Shown: piece after piece, positions 21,178 through 32,142 of the stretch
How positions within the stretch are numbered: the stretch's first letter is position 1
Layout of the letters: every line of letters starts with the position of its first letter
Source: Hyaloperonospora brassicae
Taxonomy: Eukaryota > Oomycota > Peronosporomycetes > Peronosporales > Peronosporaceae
Direction: 5' to 3'
Length of the DNA stretch: 64,000 nucleotides
NCBI GenBank assembly: GCA_947650285.1
Contig: CANTFL010000165.1
Coordinates: forward strand, 1-64,000
Position numbers and translations under genes: made by a program
The notes under the pieces: model-generated
What the model saw: the letters and a program-made list of their open reading frames with translations, nothing else
Database searches by the model: none
What the model was told of the DNA's origin: nothing

Positions 21178-21664
21178 TTTGGGTGGCGTAGAGGGATCGG
21201 CGGCGGTAGAGGAATCGGCGGCGGTAGAGGAATCGGCGGCGGTAGTGGTGATCGAGTAGTTGTGGATCACGAAGAGCTTCTTTCTGTAAAAGCGTCTGGT
21301 GGCGTCGGACGTCGAAATGGGTACGAACGAACCGAAAGCGCTACCAATCACAGCAATAGGTAATGAATGGCTGCACACAATAGTTAGTGGCTTGCGGAGG
21401 GTTAAGGACATGGCAACATTTGGGGTTGCAGCTATCTCGTGGGCTGCATCAATGCGCAGTGTAGTGCATGTTCGTGCTCGAGTTGGCTTTTACTACTGAC
21501 AGTGGCGGACAGCGTCCAGCTGCATCATTTCTTCTACGAAGAGGACTGCGCCACGTGCGAGTCTGCAACAGTTGAGGCAGAACTTGACCATCTGGTCCAC
21601 TGCCAGTACCTTTTGGCCCCACTCGATAGTTGTCCACCAGAGGCGCCACGCAGCGTCCAGTCAC
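21178..21664. promoter_or_regulatory. Divergent region between small membrane protein and CFAP20
   Basis: 487 bases between the two chosen start codons. It contains the 18-bp minisatellite at 21196-21250. A plus-strand frame starting at 21299 reads a short peptide but does not connect to CFAP20 by an obvious splice. Otherwise I see nothing. Confidence 0.4.
21196..21250. repeat. 18-bp GGCGGCGGTAGAGGAATC minisatellite
   Basis: About three units, the last diverged. The period of 18 keeps reading frame. On the minus strand it encodes a six-residue Thr-Ala-Ala-Asp-Ser-Ser repeat if translation starts at 21411 rather than 21177. Confidence 0.8.
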
Positions 21665-22472
21665 ATGTTTGCCCAGACGTGCCAGTCGGGCTTCGTCTCG
21701 CTGCTCTACAGCATCGGGTGCGTGCTGCTGCTGGCGCAGTGCCTGTCCCTCATGTTTCCATTGCTGTGGTTGCTGCATCCTCCTGACGCACAGGCTTTCC
21801 ATCTGCTCTGGCGACCGCAGCCCTCGTCCGCTGCAGCTCTGGGAGAAACACGCGGGGGCGACGCCTGGAAAGATCCGACGAGTGCTGGACGACGAGGTGC
21901 AGTCGGCTGTTGTGGAGCTCCTGGCGGACAATCTCGTGCCCACGTGGATCCGATGTCCTGCAGCAGCAGCAGACGAAGAAGAAGAGGAAGAGCAGCAGCA
22001 GCAGCAGCAGCAACAGGCACAGCTTTCGACCACGTCGCTGCACATTCGACTGCGCCACCTCGTGCTCGTGCTCAAGAATCTCGGACAGCACTTGTCGCTC
22101 GAGGTGCAAACGGCCGACGATCGGGGCACGCGACGGCGCTTCCGCTTCTCGACGTTCCAGTCCGAGACGGTCGTTCATGCGCAGATCGCACTGCTGCCGC
22201 TGCAGCTCGACGAAGGCTGGAACCAGCTCCAGCTCGACCTGGTCGACCTCGCGCGCCGTTGCTACAGTGCTCGATACGCACACACGATCAGTGTGCAGCT
22301 CCACGCGAGCTGTCGCGTGCGGCGGGTGTACTTTGCCGAGCACATGGTCTCGGAAGCCGCGCTGCCCGCCGAGTTCCGTCTGTACAAGCGGCTCAGCGCA
22401 CTGCAGACCCGGCGACTGCAGGAGCAAAGCTGTGGCCGCGCGCACCAGGAGCACCAGACGGAGGAGCAGTAG
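21665..22472 (+). CDS. CFAP20: Cilia- and flagella-associated protein 20 (Bug22)
   Basis: Exons 21665-21717 and 21821-22472, spliced at GTGCGT...CGCAG in phase, 234 aa. The start MFAQTCQSGFVSLLYSIG and the joined PRPLQLWEK match the family closely, as do WIRCPA, LEVQTADDRGTRRRFRFS, LDEGWNQLQLDLVDLARR, HASCRVRRVYFAEH and LPAEFRLYK. CFAP20 is an inner-junction protein of ciliary doublet microtubules and affects tubulin modification; it is also kept in some organisms without cilia, so it does not by itself prove zoospores. It is about 40 residues longer than the 193-aa human protein, mostly from an acidic and glutamine run inserted after the first third and a Gln/Glu-rich tail. A much longer overlapping frame (21572-23191) is an artefact. 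Confidence 0.93.
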
Positions 22473-22714
22473 CAGTAGCAGCACACAGCGCACGTCGGAC
22501 ACGCGTTGCAAGACACGACTCATCAGTTATATGTTCATGTTTCTCATTTAGTTTCCACTTACTTGTCACCGATCGGTCGATGGCCATACGAACGCCTTCC
22601 TGCGAAGGAGCGATGACACGCAGACGTGCGCAGCGGAGACTTTCACACGGCGCGACACGTCACGACCGCTGCTCACCTCCAGCTCTTTGTCCGACGACGG
22701 GCGCCACTTCACCT

Positions 22715-25700
22715 CTACGTGATGACCGTCGGGGTGCTGCGCCCAGTCTTCTTCTGCAGCTCCGACAGCTTCAGCCCCACGTCAATCAACTTCTCCAGCG
22801 CCACGGCGGCGTTCTGGTCCAACTTGCCCGTCGGCTCCTCGTACTTCTCCACGTACATACGGATCGTCGCACCGGCAACGCCCGTGCCAGACAACCGGAA
22901 GACGACACGCGATCCGCCCTCAAACAGGTACCGGATGCCTTGGTGCGACGACACACTGCCGTCCACAGGGTCCACGTACTCGAACTCGTCCGCCTTCTCG
23001 ATCTTGAACCCGTCAATCTCCTTCCCTGCAACACCATCAAACTTCGTCATGTCCGCAAACATGGCCTCGGCCGCAGCCTTGTCCACGTTCTCGTAGTCGT
23101 AGCGGCAGTAGTAGTTGCGGCCAAACTTCTTCCAGTGGTCGCGCACAACGTCCTCGACAGTCACGAGCGGAGCGCCGTCCACCTGCTTTGACGCCAGGAT
23201 CGACAGCCAGCTCAGCACAGCCCACATGCCGTCCTTCTCGCGAATGTGGTTCGATCCCGTACCAAAGCTCTCCTCACCGCAGATGAACGGCGTGTAGTCC
23301 TCCTTGCCAAACACGACGTTCGAGTCCATCAAGTTGCCAAAGAACTTCCAGCCCGTCGGCACCTCGAAAAACGGCACGTTCAATTTCTTGGCCACGAGGT
23401 CCACCGCACCGCTCGTCGGCATCGAACGCGCCACGCCACGCAGACCGTTCTTGAAGAACGGGATCACGCTACAATTTGCAGCAATGATCGCCAGTGAGTC
23501 CGAAGGCGTCACGAAGAAGCGCGAGCCCAGAATCATGTTACGGTCAGCATCGCCGTCCCAGGCGGCACCGAACGACGGCGGGTCTTGCTCTTGGCCGAGC
23601 ACGGGCAGGCCCTTCGCATCGACACCCATGGCCTTGATCAGGGTCTTGGCGTACGTCAGATTCGGATCGGCGTGGCAGCCGTTGAAGTCCTCCATCGGCG
23701 TGCCGTTCAGCAGACACGACTCATCACAGCCCAGCTCCTCCACGAACACACGGCGGGCGTACGGACCGTTCACGCCCGACATCGAGTCTACGACGAACGA
23801 GAAGTCCGGGCGCGACACCAGCTTCTTGATAGCGTGGAAGTCAAAGATCTGCTTCAGCAAGTCCACGTGGTGCTCAGCCGAGTCAAACACCTCGACCGTG
23901 ATCGTACGGCTACCGTCGTCAGCAGCGACGGTCGTCGTGCCAATCGTGGCAATGTCGATAGTAGGGAACTCCGACGCAATCTTGTACGACGTGATCACCT
24001 TCGACAACGAGTAGACCTCTTCGGTGACCTTCTCGGAGGCAGGGCCGCCGTTCTCGCAGTTGTACTTGATGCCGAAGTCTTCGTCCGGGCCACCAGGGTT
24101 GTGGCTGGCCGACAGGATGAACGCGCCAAACGCGACACTGCCGCCTTCGCGCTCGCGCACAACAGCCGACACGCACGGCGTACTCAGCAGACCATCCTTG
24201 CCGATCCAAAGACGGTCAACACCATACGCGACAGCCATTTTGACGACGATCTGGATGGCCTCTTTGTTGAAGTAGCGACCATCGCCGGACACAACGAGAG
24301 TGCCGCCGTTCAGGTCCTTCGCGGGAAGTGCGTCGAACACGGAAGCCACGAAGTTTTGCAAGTAGTTGTCACTCATGAACGTCTTGGTCTTCTTACGCAG
24401 ACCCGAGGTGCCGGGCTTCTGGTCCTGGAACGGAGTCGTCTTCACGGTCGTCACTTTCAGCTTGCCCAGACCCTTCTGCTCGCTCAAGTCCACGACTGTG
24501 TCCTTGTACGTGCCCGCCAGGACAGTCTTTTGCTCAGCACTCTTGTTCACCACCTCCACGGACCCTTCGAACACCACACCTGGCGCAAAGCCAACATTGC
24601 CCGTGATCTTCAAGCGGTCACACTTGATCAGCGACGGCACGTTGCCGCGCACTGCACCCTCGAGCTGCTGCACCAACTTGAAGTGCTTCGAGTCCAGCGA
24701 CACGATCGGGGCCACGCCCTCGCGTTCCGGAGCAATGACGGGGCGGTAATCTTCCGTGATCACGTACGCATCCGAGCGCAGTAGAATCAGGTCGTCGCAC
24801 TTCTTCACAGGGGCAAACCGCGTTCGCGGGACGCACACGGCGCCAGCTCCGTCAAAGCACTCGATTGCCGCACCCATGGCAGTCTCCAGCTGGAACACGG
24901 GCGTCGAGCTCGAGTCTTTGGGGTCGACAGTTTTCGAGTTCTTGATCATGGGCAGCCGAATGACACCTCCCTGCTGCTTGAGCTCCTCCTGGAGCTTGTC
25001 CAGCCGGATCCACAAGTTGTTCGTGTTGAAGTAGCGGTGCTTAGCGATGTTCTGGAACTCCTTCTCGTCTTCGTCCGCGCACTGCGCCGACTCGCGCAAC
25101 ACGAGACGGCCGTCAGCAGCGCGTTCCGCCAAGTGGCCGCCCTTCTTGTCGTTCTCGGTGCGCTCACAGCACTCCATGAGGAACGGCTTGCCAGACTGGG
25201 CAAAATACGTGAGCAGGTCCAGGTCCAGCGTCGCCCCGAGGTTGTCCGAGTTGGACACAAACATGTACTTGACGCCGTCCGCCACGAGCTTGTCGAGTTT
25301 GCCCGAGCCCGCGAGCGACGCGTACAAGTCGCCGTGGCCTGGTGGGCACCACTCTTTCGACGGGTTCGACGCGCACCCCGCGGGCTCCATCGTCGACGCA
25401 TCGACTTTCGGCACTTTGTTCTGAAGTAGCTCGAGCGTCTCGTCTTCGACGAGCTCGGGGTACTTTTGCAGGTACTCGAGCGTGTCGGCGCTCGTGCTGA
25501 AGCTGTTCATGAGCACAAAGCGCACGTGCGACTGGTGGGCGCTGCGCAACTCGGTCACTTGCTTCGCCATAATGTCGAGGAACGTGTCGTCGCCCTTGAC
25601 CGTGAGCAGCGACTTGGCCTTGTCGAGCCCCATGCTCGTGCCGAGGCCGCCGTTGAGCTTGAGCACGACCGTCTCTTTCAGGAGCGCCGGGTCGGCCTTG

Positions 25701-25891
25701 ATCGACTCGCGGATGCTCCCGGCCTTGTTCTCCAGGTACGGCAGGTCGTCCACCGACTTGATCGAGTCTTCCGGGATCATGCCCGTCTCGCCGCTCACGA
25801 GCGCCTCGTACGAGTACTCAAAGGCCTGGATGGCCTCGGTCGACAGACCAGCTGCCTGCATCTTGGCTCGGAACGCGTCAAAGGGCGCCAT
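22715..25891 (-). CDS. Bifunctional UDP-glucose pyrophosphorylase-phosphoglucomutase
   Basis: An intronless 1058-aa fusion. Residues about 1-490 are UDP-glucose pyrophosphorylase: the nucleotide-binding KLNGGLGTSMGLDKAKS near 75, FVSNSDNLGATLD and a C-terminal beta-helix-like stretch. Residues about 500-1058 are phosphoglucomutase: the phosphoserine loop LSASHNPGGPDEDFGIK near 594, metal-binding DGDADRN near 779, sugar-binding CGEESFGTGSNH near 872, and a C-terminal phosphate-binding FRLSGTG. Together they would interconvert glucose-6-phosphate and glucose-1-phosphate and activate the latter to UDP-glucose, feeding beta-glucan and cellulose synthesis. Fusions of these enzymes are known in stramenopiles. 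The frame stays open to 25987; ATG 25891 (MAPFDAF) is taken as the start because family-like sequence begins there. It diverges from the capping enzyme. Confidence 0.95.
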   Translation of the reverse strand: MAPFDAFRAKMQAAGLSTEAIQAFEYSYEALVSGETGMIPEDSIKSVDDLPYLENKAGSIRESIKADPALLKETVVLKLNGGLGTSMGLDKAKSLLTVKGDDTFLDIMAKQVTELRSAHQSHVRFVLMNSFSTSADTLEYLQKYPELVEDETLELLQNKVPKVDASTMEPAGCASNPSKEWCPPGHGDLYASLAGSGKLDKLVADGVKYMFVSNSDNLGATLDLDLLTYFAQSGKPFLMECCERTENDKKGGHLAERAADGRLVLRESAQCADEDEKEFQNIAKHRYFNTNNLWIRLDKLQEELKQQGGVIRLPMIKNSKTVDPKDSSSTPVFQLETAMGAAIECFDGAGAVCVPRTRFAPVKKCDDLILLRSDAYVITEDYRPVIAPEREGVAPIVSLDSKHFKLVQQLEGAVRGNVPSLIKCDRLKITGNVGFAPGVVFEGSVEVVNKSAEQKTVLAGTYKDTVVDLSEQKGLGKLKVTTVKTTPFQDQKPGTSGLRKKTKTFMSDNYLQNFVASVFDALPAKDLNGGTLVVSGDGRYFNKEAIQIVVKMAVAYGVDRLWIGKDGLLSTPCVSAVVREREGGSVAFGAFILSASHNPGGPDEDFGIKYNCENGGPASEKVTEEVYSLSKVITSYKIASEFPTIDIATIGTTTVAADDGSRTITVEVFDSAEHHVDLLKQIFDFHAIKKLVSRPDFSFVVDSMSGVNGPYARRVFVEELGCDESCLLNGTPMEDFNGCHADPNLTYAKTLIKAMGVDAKGLPVLGQEQDPPSFGAAWDGDADRNMILGSRFFVTPSDSLAIIAANCSVIPFFKNGLRGVARSMPTSGAVDLVAKKLNVPFFEVPTGWKFFGNLMDSNVVFGKEDYTPFICGEESFGTGSNHIREKDGMWAVLSWLSILASKQVDGAPLVTVEDVVRDHWKKFGRNYYCRYDYENVDKAAAEAMFADMTKFDGVAGKEIDGFKIEKADEFEYVDPVDGSVSSHQGIRYLFEGGSRVVFRLSGTGVAGATIRMYVEKYEEPTGKLDQNAAVALEKLIDVGLKLSELQKKTGRSTPTVIT

Positions 25892-27572
25892 GTTGTGGGC
25901 GGTGTTGCTGGGGTTCGCACGGGCTCCGCGCAGCGCTGGGACTGGCACTTTCCACCCGAAGATCTTCGTCTTTGCTCGGCGTTCCAAAAGAGGAAATGAG
26001 CTGTTCGGACGCGTGTGGGGAAAGATCGCAGGGACGGGTGCAGCTCCCCCACCGCAGTGACTCTATGGGCTGCGCTAAGGCTGGCGTCGCACGGGGCGGG
26101 CGGGGCCTTCCCCCGATCGAGTGACACCGACGAAGTACGTGTCACGGCGTGATGATGCAGCGATCATGGACAGTCTCTCGTACGAAACGACATTCATCGA
26201 CAGGATTTTCTGCAAGAACACACCCATCTATACAAACAGACAGACAGGTAGACAGATAGATAGATAGATGGCACTCCGACAGTGAGACAGATGGAAGACA
26301 TTCAGACATACGGGCAGACAGTCACAACAACAGGGAGTGGCGACTACGGTCGTCTTGCTCTCCATGCACGTACGTAGGGGCTAAGAACGTGCTGTCGTCT
26401 CGAGGCTTGCAGCAAAGACATGCACGACAGGGGTACGCCCAGTTGTACGATCGCAGGAGGCGCCCATCCTTTTGACAGTGCGGTTGACAGATGAACGCCG
26501 GGCAGAAATCAGGGCAAATTTTTGTGCACTGAGACACCGCGTCGTGGGCCCGTGCGAAACGGCCGCCGTCGCGGCTCTGCAGACGTACAGGCCGCGTAGA
26601 TTCATTGGATCGGTGTGGTGTCCGGCCGACGCAAAACGCCGCGGAAACGGCGGTATCCAGTCCTGTATCCGCCGGTCGACTCGGCTCGAGTGGAACGTCA
26701 AGAGCCCAATGGGCGCTGCATGCTGCTTGGAGGAATGCCTAGCACCGATTTCTCACCTCTTGCAGCTAAAGCTGTTGCTGCTGTTCTTCACCGATGACGA
26801 GAGAGGGGACGTGAGGCAGCAAGAGAGCTCTTGGCGCACGGCGTTTGCAACGATAGTCAGTCGTTGCATCGCGCCGCTACTCTAGTCGCATACGAAGGAC
26901 TGACTGAGTCGATGTGGTCGTGCGGTAAGACGATAACTAGAGCCCCAATCTGACTTACCTGAAGGAACGCACCACCACAGACCTACTGCGGCTCACTCAG
27001 CTTTTGTCGACCGAAACGTTCGTGACCCGTCGGCCTCCACCACAACAGCGCAGACGTCTGGTCCAGTAACGAGTTGGCCGTCGCAACTGAGACGCCGAAG
27101 ACCGCGTGTCGTGTATTGTTCCCGATGGTCCCCATCACCGCCCGCGATCGACTAAGATTGCAGCCATCTTTGCACTTCCCTTTCCGTTAAGTGTCCTCCT
27201 TCAACCCAAAGTCGCGTTCGGCTCCACAGCTATTGCCGTACATACACACAAGAGACTATTCCGTCGTACTTGTCAACCTATGCACTCGGCAAGTCTCTCG
27301 TTGTCCTACTCGGTCCACTCTGTTAAACTGCGTTGCATTGTCAACTCGGCCACGTGCGTCTCCAACGCAGCCATACCGCCCTATCGTCGGGGCTACCGAT
27401 ATTATTAAAATAAAGAAGCCATGAAGTGCCAAAACCTAACGAAAACACCGACGTCCCAAACCCGCCTGCGTCACCGCCCGAGCCTACAAAACAGCATACC
27501 CCTCGACCGAGTGCCGCTTCACCGCCCGCAACAGCGCCATCGCCGCCGCCAGTGTCCGTCCCCGTCCCCGCC
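25892..27572. other. Divergent intergenic region, UGP-PGM and capping enzyme
   Basis: 1.7 kb between two divergent starts. It holds a GACA/GATA microsatellite at about 26236-26269. Frames of up to 137 codons (26472-26885) show no motif. The last 150 bases are proline-coding on the plus strand and open in frame with the capping enzyme but start without ATG, so they are probably leader. Confidence 0.5.
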
Positions 27573-29790
27573 ATGTCCAAGCGCGCGCACTCGGCGCTCT
27601 CGTCGGGCAGTGTGCTCGACACCATGTTGAGCTCTCTGTCCCGCACGAACGAGTCGACGTTCACGGCGAAGAAGGCGGAGGCGCAGGTGGCGAAGCTCAC
27701 GGCCGGTCGCGGCCAAACGATCGCCGTCGACGACAGCTCCGAGGCGCCCGACACGGCCGTTGCGCAGTTTCTGCAGGACATGCGCGCGGTCATTGACGAC
27801 AAGGGCTTTGGCGCGACCGTTGAGGTCGAGCTGCGCCTCGGGCGGATCACGTCGTGTCTGCAGGAGGCGCGCTGTCGCCCCTCCCAGGACGGCCTCGACG
27901 CGGCCATTGTGCTGTCGGAGACGCAGATGAAGACGGTCGGGGCCAAGTTCGCCCCGGGCGTGGACGAGGCAGACTACAAGGGCTTTGTGCGCGGCGTAGA
28001 GGGTATGCTGCGCGGCGACGCGTACTCGGAGCACAAGGAGAAGCAGGTCGTGCACAGCATGGGCCAGTCGAAGCGCGTGGTGCAGGACGTGGACCCCGAG
28101 ACGGACGTGCGCGGCCCCGCAATGGTGCAAGTGAAGGAGCGACTGGGCTCGATCGACATCTTTATGCCGCATTGCCCGTACGACTGCCGCGTGTCGATCT
28201 CGTGCGAGTTTCCCTTGCGCGAGCTCGAAGGCGACATGAGCGAGATGCCGGCAGCAGAGACCATTCGCCACAAGGACCGCGTGTCAGCTGTTGGACGCGA
28301 CTTGCGCGTCGACCTGACCAGAGTGCTGGAAGAGAGCACGAACAAGAGGCTGTTTGAGGTGGAGGTGGAGCTCTGTGAGCCCGCGGTCAACGGCTGGCTC
28401 AGCCAACCCGACGAGAATGGACAGAGCTGGAAAAGTGCGATCGAAACGTCGTCGCTCTTGTGGAAAATGGTCAAGTACTTTATGCCGAATGCCGGCCAGG
28501 CGTTCAAGCGCCATTGGGACTTTCCAGGGGCTACCGAGGTGCAGAACGCGTACCAAGGACGACTGGGTGTTCGTGGAAAGTTTAGCGGCACAATGCCCGT
28601 GGGCTTTGCGCGCTGGCACATTCCGCTGATACAGAGTCGCGAGTACTTTGTCTCGGAGAAGACGGACGGCGTGCGCTACTTCCTCGTTGTGGCTGGCGGC
28701 ACTACGGTGCTGATCGATCGCTCCAACTCGCCTTTCACTGCCTCCGGGCTGGATTTGCTCAAGCTGGTGTTGCCCGAAGGCACAGTGCTCGACGGCGAGC
28801 TTGTGGTACGTGACTAGGCTCGACCCCACGAGCTAGGTGTGTTGTTGTGTGGAAGGGAGCTGGCTACCAACGATGCTAACTTGTTCATGCTGTTGACGTG
28901 CAGTTTCACCAGAAAGACAAACGCTACGTGTTTATTGTGTTTGACATTATCGCGACGGGTCCATCGGCAGAAGACTCACACGTCGACAAGCCGTTTGTGG
29001 AGCGTCTTCGTATCCTGAATGATTTTCTGTCGGAAGAGTACGTTTGTTTGTATTCCGCAAGTGCTGACTGTGCAGATTGTGCGGTATTGATCGTGTGTCT
29101 CGTTTTGTATCTTTGTTTGTACGATGCAGTGGTCCATACGCTTTGGGTATACGCAATCTGGACATCAATCGCCACGCTATCATGCTCATTCTGCGCAAGA
29201 AGTGGGTGCCGCATCGCCACATCATGGACGTGTTTCGTCAGATCCAGCGCGTGCAAAAGCGCGACCACAGTCTCGGCCGCATCTACAGTGACGACAAACG
29301 TGTGCATTACACGGACGGAGTAGTGTTTTGCCCCAACACAAAGTACGTGACGAACACCCACCAAGAATATCTAAAGTGGAAGTGGTCGGACCTTATCACG
29401 ATCGACTTCATGGCTACACTCAATCAGGCAGGCGACGGTGTTCAGCTATCGTGCGGGGGGCCCCGCAACTCGCTCGTTGAGCTAGACTCAGTGGTGCGCT
29501 TGGATCCCAAAGACGTGCCAGTGGTGCTCAAACTGGTCGCGAGGATGCCCAACCGCCAAGCCGTGCTGGAATTCGGCTTCAATGCCGACAAGGGGTTGTG
29601 GAATTTCAAGTGCGCTCGCCCGGATAAGGACTGCGCCAACTACATTCGCACTGTACTCGGCTCGCTGGTGAATATGGCCGAAGGCATTTCGGAGGAAGAG
29701 CTGCAGTACCGACTTACGAACCCGAATGGTCAGGAATGGAACAACCACATGAAGCGCTTGCGTCGCTCGCTGCTGGAACCGCCCAAGTGA
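27573..29790 (+). CDS. mRNA capping enzyme: TTM-type triphosphatase fused to guanylyltransferase
   Basis: Exons 27573-28805, 28904-29037 and 29130-29790, spliced in phase at GTACGT donors, 675 aa. The N-terminal half has the paired acidic strands of a Cet1-like tunnel (TTM) RNA 5'-triphosphatase: VEVELRLGRI near residue 90 and FEVEVELCEP near residue 262. The second half is an ATP/GTP-type nucleotidyltransferase with motif I SEKTDGVRY (Lys363 is the expected GMP-linked nucleophile), LDGELV, YVFIVFDII, HYTDGVVF and the C-terminal WKWSD block. The protein would trim the 5' triphosphate of nuclear pre-mRNA and add GMP; no cap methyltransferase domain is present, so a separate gene must supply it. 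Animals and plants use a cysteine phosphatase instead. ATG 27573 is the first in-frame ATG. Confidence 0.9.
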
Positions 29791-30310
29791 TACTTACCGT
29801 TATGACATGTAGAACAGTGTAACGTCTAGCCGGCCAGCCAGCGAGCCAGCCGACCGATGATAGAACGATTGCGCGCTTGGCATCTAGCGAAGCATACCGA
29901 CGATGCAACAAATCAAGCCAAGGGGGTTCCGAAAGCAAATTTTACTTTACACACATATGGGTAGTCCCTGTGCCCTTTCTCTGCTGCTGCTGCTGCAAAA
30001 CACACGGTCCGTGCCGCCGCGTAGAGAGCCAGAGAGAGAGAAAAGTCGATCGAGCAGCCACACGGGACAAACGCACGGACGTTCAAATCTCTGCTGTCCA
30101 CAGCCACCCACACGACACGTGCGCTTGCTTCCCGGAGCTTCAGAAATCTTTTCCTTCAACTCTTGCCCGGATCAAGACCCGATCCGTCCGATCACACGCC
30201 AGAGCAGCCACGGGAACTCTAAACAAGCGGCAGAGACACCAGCGACGTTTCTTACGACTTTGTGCATTAACAGTCCACAATGGCATCCAAGCGATGCGTT
30301 CACCGCTTGG
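29791..30310. other. Convergent 3' region, capping enzyme and bZIP
   Basis: 520 bases between two convergent stop codons. Frames here (29877-30386 and 29903-30517 on the plus strand) are non-coding in composition and antisense to the bZIP terminal exon. I see no gene. Confidence 0.5.
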
Positions 30311-31755
30311 TCAAAGCACACTTCGCCACAGCTTGTTCAGCAAATGCATACACGCTTGGTTGTTGGTCACCCACACAATAAACTAGCGCACAAACAACAA
30401 CAGACACACAAACACAAGACACTACCGTTAGCATACTTCCCAGTCTCCCTGCCCATCGTCAAACCCCTCGTGTATCCAACATCGAGCAAGCCCATTGTAC
30501 AAACCTTGGCGCGTTGAGTGGGGGTGAGAATATTCTGCAGTTTGTCCATCTCCATGTCCAGCGTCGAGTTCTTGTTCGTCACTTCCGTCTTGAGCTCCGC
30601 CAGCAGGCCCAGTGCACTCTTGAGGTTCTCGCAGATCAGCGAGATCGACCCTCTTTGCTGCTGGATCTTCTTCTTCTGGTCTTCGCTCAGGCCGAGCTCT
30701 TTGGCCAAAATCACGGGCAAACTCGTCTCGTCTTCCTCGTCTTGCCAGAAACTGTCGTCCTGCCGCAGCGCCCAGATGCACATTTTCGTCACTTGCGTCG
30801 GCAAGAGCAACCGCTCGATCTGATGCAAGTGGTAGCTCAGCGCCGACCGGCGGCCATGGCCATAGTCCGAGTACTGCTCTTTAAAGTTGTCAATCTTCTC
30901 GGCCAGCTCCTTCTCCGAGGCGCCGAGTTGGATCATCTTCTCGAGCTCTTCGCACACGCGGTTCTTCTCCCGCTCCTCCTGTCGAATCGCCTCTTTCCCC
31001 GCCTTGAGCTGTCCACGGAGCTCCATGTTCTCGCGCTCGAGCTGCCGACAGCGCTCCTCGACGCCCAAAATGTGCTCGCGCTTCCGACGCCGACACTCGC
31101 GCGCTGACTCGCGATTGCGCTCGAGCTTCAGCTTGCGCTGCAACGTCGTCACGTCGCTCGAGCTGTTGTCGCTGCCGCTGCTCGACGTCGACGCCTTGTC
31201 GGCTGGCGCCCTTGCCATTGTCGACGACGTGGCCGACAACGACGTCGCCTTCTGCCCCGCTTGTCGCTTCTGCACGAGCGCATTGTTCGCGCTCTCCAAG
31301 TGCCGCAACAGCCCTTCCGTGTTGGTCACTGCGCTCTTGGCCGCGAGCAGCTCTTTCGCTGCCGCGTCCGTACCCACTGGCGGCCGTTTCTTGCCCCGTT
31401 TGGTCGCGAGCGGCTTCGTCGGCGCCGACGGCGTCGCGGGCGCTGTCGTCGTGACGGGCGTCACGGCCGACAGCAGCGTCTCGTTCGGAAGAGCGCTCGT
31501 GGGCCCGAGCGACAGACCCGCGTCGTCGCTGCCCGATGCGAGCAGACGGAAGGGGTCGTCGCTTAGCGACGCGGGCGGCGCGTCGACTGCCGCGAGGCCA
31601 CTGGTGACAGCCGCCATGTTCTCCGAGTTGAAGAGCAGCCACGAGAACATGTCGCGGTTCGTGGCGCCGATGAACTCGAGGTCGGTGACGTCGCCGGCGT
31701 CAGCGGTCGCCAGCGCCGGCGGTGTGGGTGACGAGGCCGTCTCGAAGGCTTTCAT
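30311..31755 (-). CDS. bZIP transcription factor
   Basis: Exons 31755-30505 and 30382-30311, joined across a 122-nt intron (GTTTGT...CTAG) in phase, 440 aa. Reading straight through the intron would replace the last exon with a Cys-rich nonsense tail; the spliced end FIVWVTNNQACMHLLNKLWR fits the conserved C-terminal motif following LTPTQRAK. The basic region near residue 212 is LERNRESARECRRRKRE, with the canonical N-x7-R contacts, followed by leucine-spaced heptads. Residues 1-150 are Ala/Thr/Ser/Pro-rich, like an activation region. The downstream helical block (SALSYHLHQIERLLLPTQV) recurs in oomycete bZIPs as I know them. Expected to be nuclear and to bind palindromic DNA as a dimer; targets are unknown. 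The frame stays open to a GTG at 31974; ATG 31755 is the first ATG. Confidence 0.88.
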
Positions 31756-32038
31756 GGCACTGGGCGGGAGCGCAAGTGGTGGTGACGCGGCGTGCTCACG
31801 AAAAGGGTTCGCGCACCCGGGGCGCGTTCTCAGTAAGTGCGGCACCCGACTGTATCGACGACGACGAGGCGATTGGCTGGACGATTGACTTGACACATTG
31901 GTGGTCGATTCGGTGCCTGTAGCTCCGCGTTGTGCCACCGACTGGGGGGCAACTGCCACGGGGGCCTGTGTCACCTGGGGGTTGTCAGCCCAAGATCGAC
32001 CGAGTGATTGCGTGATACTGGCGACGTGGGGGTAGAGA

Positions 32039-32142
<104 letters not shown>

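Noticed and set aside
21572..23191. 539-codon plus-strand open frame
   Set aside because: It overlaps CFAP20 in another frame and then runs antisense into the UGP-PGM gene; composition is non-coding.
27426..27572. Pro-rich extension of the capping enzyme
   Set aside because: The frame begins at GTG with no ATG before 27573, so it is more likely leader sequence.
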